From Enterocloster bolteae (GTDB lineage: Bacteria; Bacillota_A; Clostridia; Lachnospirales; Lachnospiraceae): a stretch of 5,490 bases of DNA. A program made the translations under genes and the position numbers. The stretch spans positions 1 through 5,490 of the forward strand of contig JAETTS010000200.1 in assembly GCA_021769025.1 (NCBI GenBank), read 5' to 3'. Shown here piece by piece: positions 5,020 to 5,490 of this stretch; the stretch's first letter is position 1; each line of letters starts with the position of its first letter. The notes beneath the pieces are model-generated. The model saw only the letters and a list, made by a program, of their open reading frames with translations, ran no database searches and was not told where the DNA came from.

Positions 5020-5490
5020 TCACCTGCGAACAGAAATTCCTCTTCCCGCAAGATAGTCTTTTACCTCACAAATCTCCAGTTCCTTGTAGTGAAACAGGGA
5101 AGCTGCCAGAGCTGCATCTGCACCGCCTTCACTTAGTGCATCATAAAAATGGGAAAGTGTCCCTGCACCTCCGGAAGCAATCACGGGAATGGACACACTA
5201 TCTGCAACTGCCCTGGTCAATTCCAAATCGTACCCTGCCTTTGTTCCGTCACAGTCCATACTGGTAAGAAGAATCTCACCGGCACCAAGCTCTTCTGCTT
5301 TTTTTGCCCACCAAATGGCATCAATGCCTGTATCAAGTCTTCCGCCGTGCTTGTAAATGTTCCAGCCCCCGTCTGTCCTTCGCTTAGCATCAATGGCTAC
5401 CACCACGCATTGGCTGCCAAACTTTAAGGAAGCTTCGCTGATAAGCTCCGGACGGTCAATCGCTGCGGAATTTACAGATATCTTATCTGC
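5020..5490 (-). CDS. hisF: Imidazole glycerol phosphate synthase cyclase subunit, 5'-truncated by window edge
   Basis: The synthase subunit of imidazole glycerol phosphate synthase, which with the glutaminase HisH converts PRFAR to imidazole glycerol phosphate and AICAR in histidine synthesis (cytoplasm). The frame is open to the right edge, so 156 C-terminal residues are present of an expected about 250; roughly the first 95, including the first catalytic Asp, lie outside. Seen here are [10 protein letters not shown] at the edge, [24 protein letters not shown] containing the second catalytic Asp (second D of the DCDGT, matching Asp176 of T. maritima HisF), VIASGGAG and a normal C-terminus. 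An internal GTG at 5406 is not the true start because the homology continues upstream. It is probably the last his gene of its operon, followed by ung. Confidence 0.97.
   Translation of the reverse strand, partial: ADKISVNSAAIDRPELISEASLKFGSQCVVVAIDAKRRTDGGWNIYKHGGRLDTGIDAIWWAKKAEELGAGEILLTSMDCDGTKAGYDLELTRAVADSVSIPVIASGGAGTLSHFYDALSEGGADAALAASLFHYKELEICEVKDYLAGRGISVRR

Overview
The window looks like a low-to-moderate GC Gram-positive chromosome, most likely a gut-type member of the Clostridia (Lachnospiraceae-like). This rests on the purine-rich AGGAGG-type ribosome binding sites, sigma-A promoters with TTGACA/TATAAT boxes and extended -10 elements, clostridial-style zinc-ribbon and bacterial PH-domain proteins, and clostridial flavour in the UppP, Ung and HisF sequences. 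Genus-level assignment is not possible from this alone. I see no tRNA, rRNA, CRISPR array, insertion sequence or phage gene. This is mainly ordinary housekeeping DNA with a few odd small proteins.

Left part (1-1261), minus strand. A good promoter (47-75) fires leftward out of the window and carries an imperfect palindrome between its boxes. To its right are two leftward genes that probably form one unit: a UlaG-like metallo-beta-lactamase-fold hydrolase (572-1201), and a small two-helix membrane protein with a C-terminal zinc ribbon (94-498, TTG start). Their promoter (1233-1261) overlaps the most upstream ATG of the hydrolase frame, so the start has been moved 11 codons inward to the ATG behind an AGGAGG.

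Middle part (1262-3234), plus strand. A second, divergent promoter (1294-1322) drives a PH-domain protein with an unusual acidic tail (1356-1781). Only 22 bases further on lies a class I-alpha DAHP synthase (1804-2835), the first enzyme of aromatic amino-acid synthesis. After an AT-rich gap, an extended -10 promoter (2905-2933) drives an 81-residue HPr-fold protein (2989-3234). It aligns without gaps to the N-terminal half of HPr but lacks both phosphorylation sites (His15 to Tyr, Ser46 to Asp).

Right part (3235-5490). A bidirectional hairpin terminator (3289-3331) separates this plus-strand block from a convergent minus-strand block. Read in the direction of transcription the latter is hisF (cut by the right window edge), ung and uppP, with gaps of 41 and 30 bases and no promoter seen between them. 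This fits a histidine operon whose last gene is followed by a DNA-repair enzyme and the undecaprenyl-diphosphate phosphatase of cell-wall lipid recycling. Apart from transcription order there is no obvious functional link among these three.
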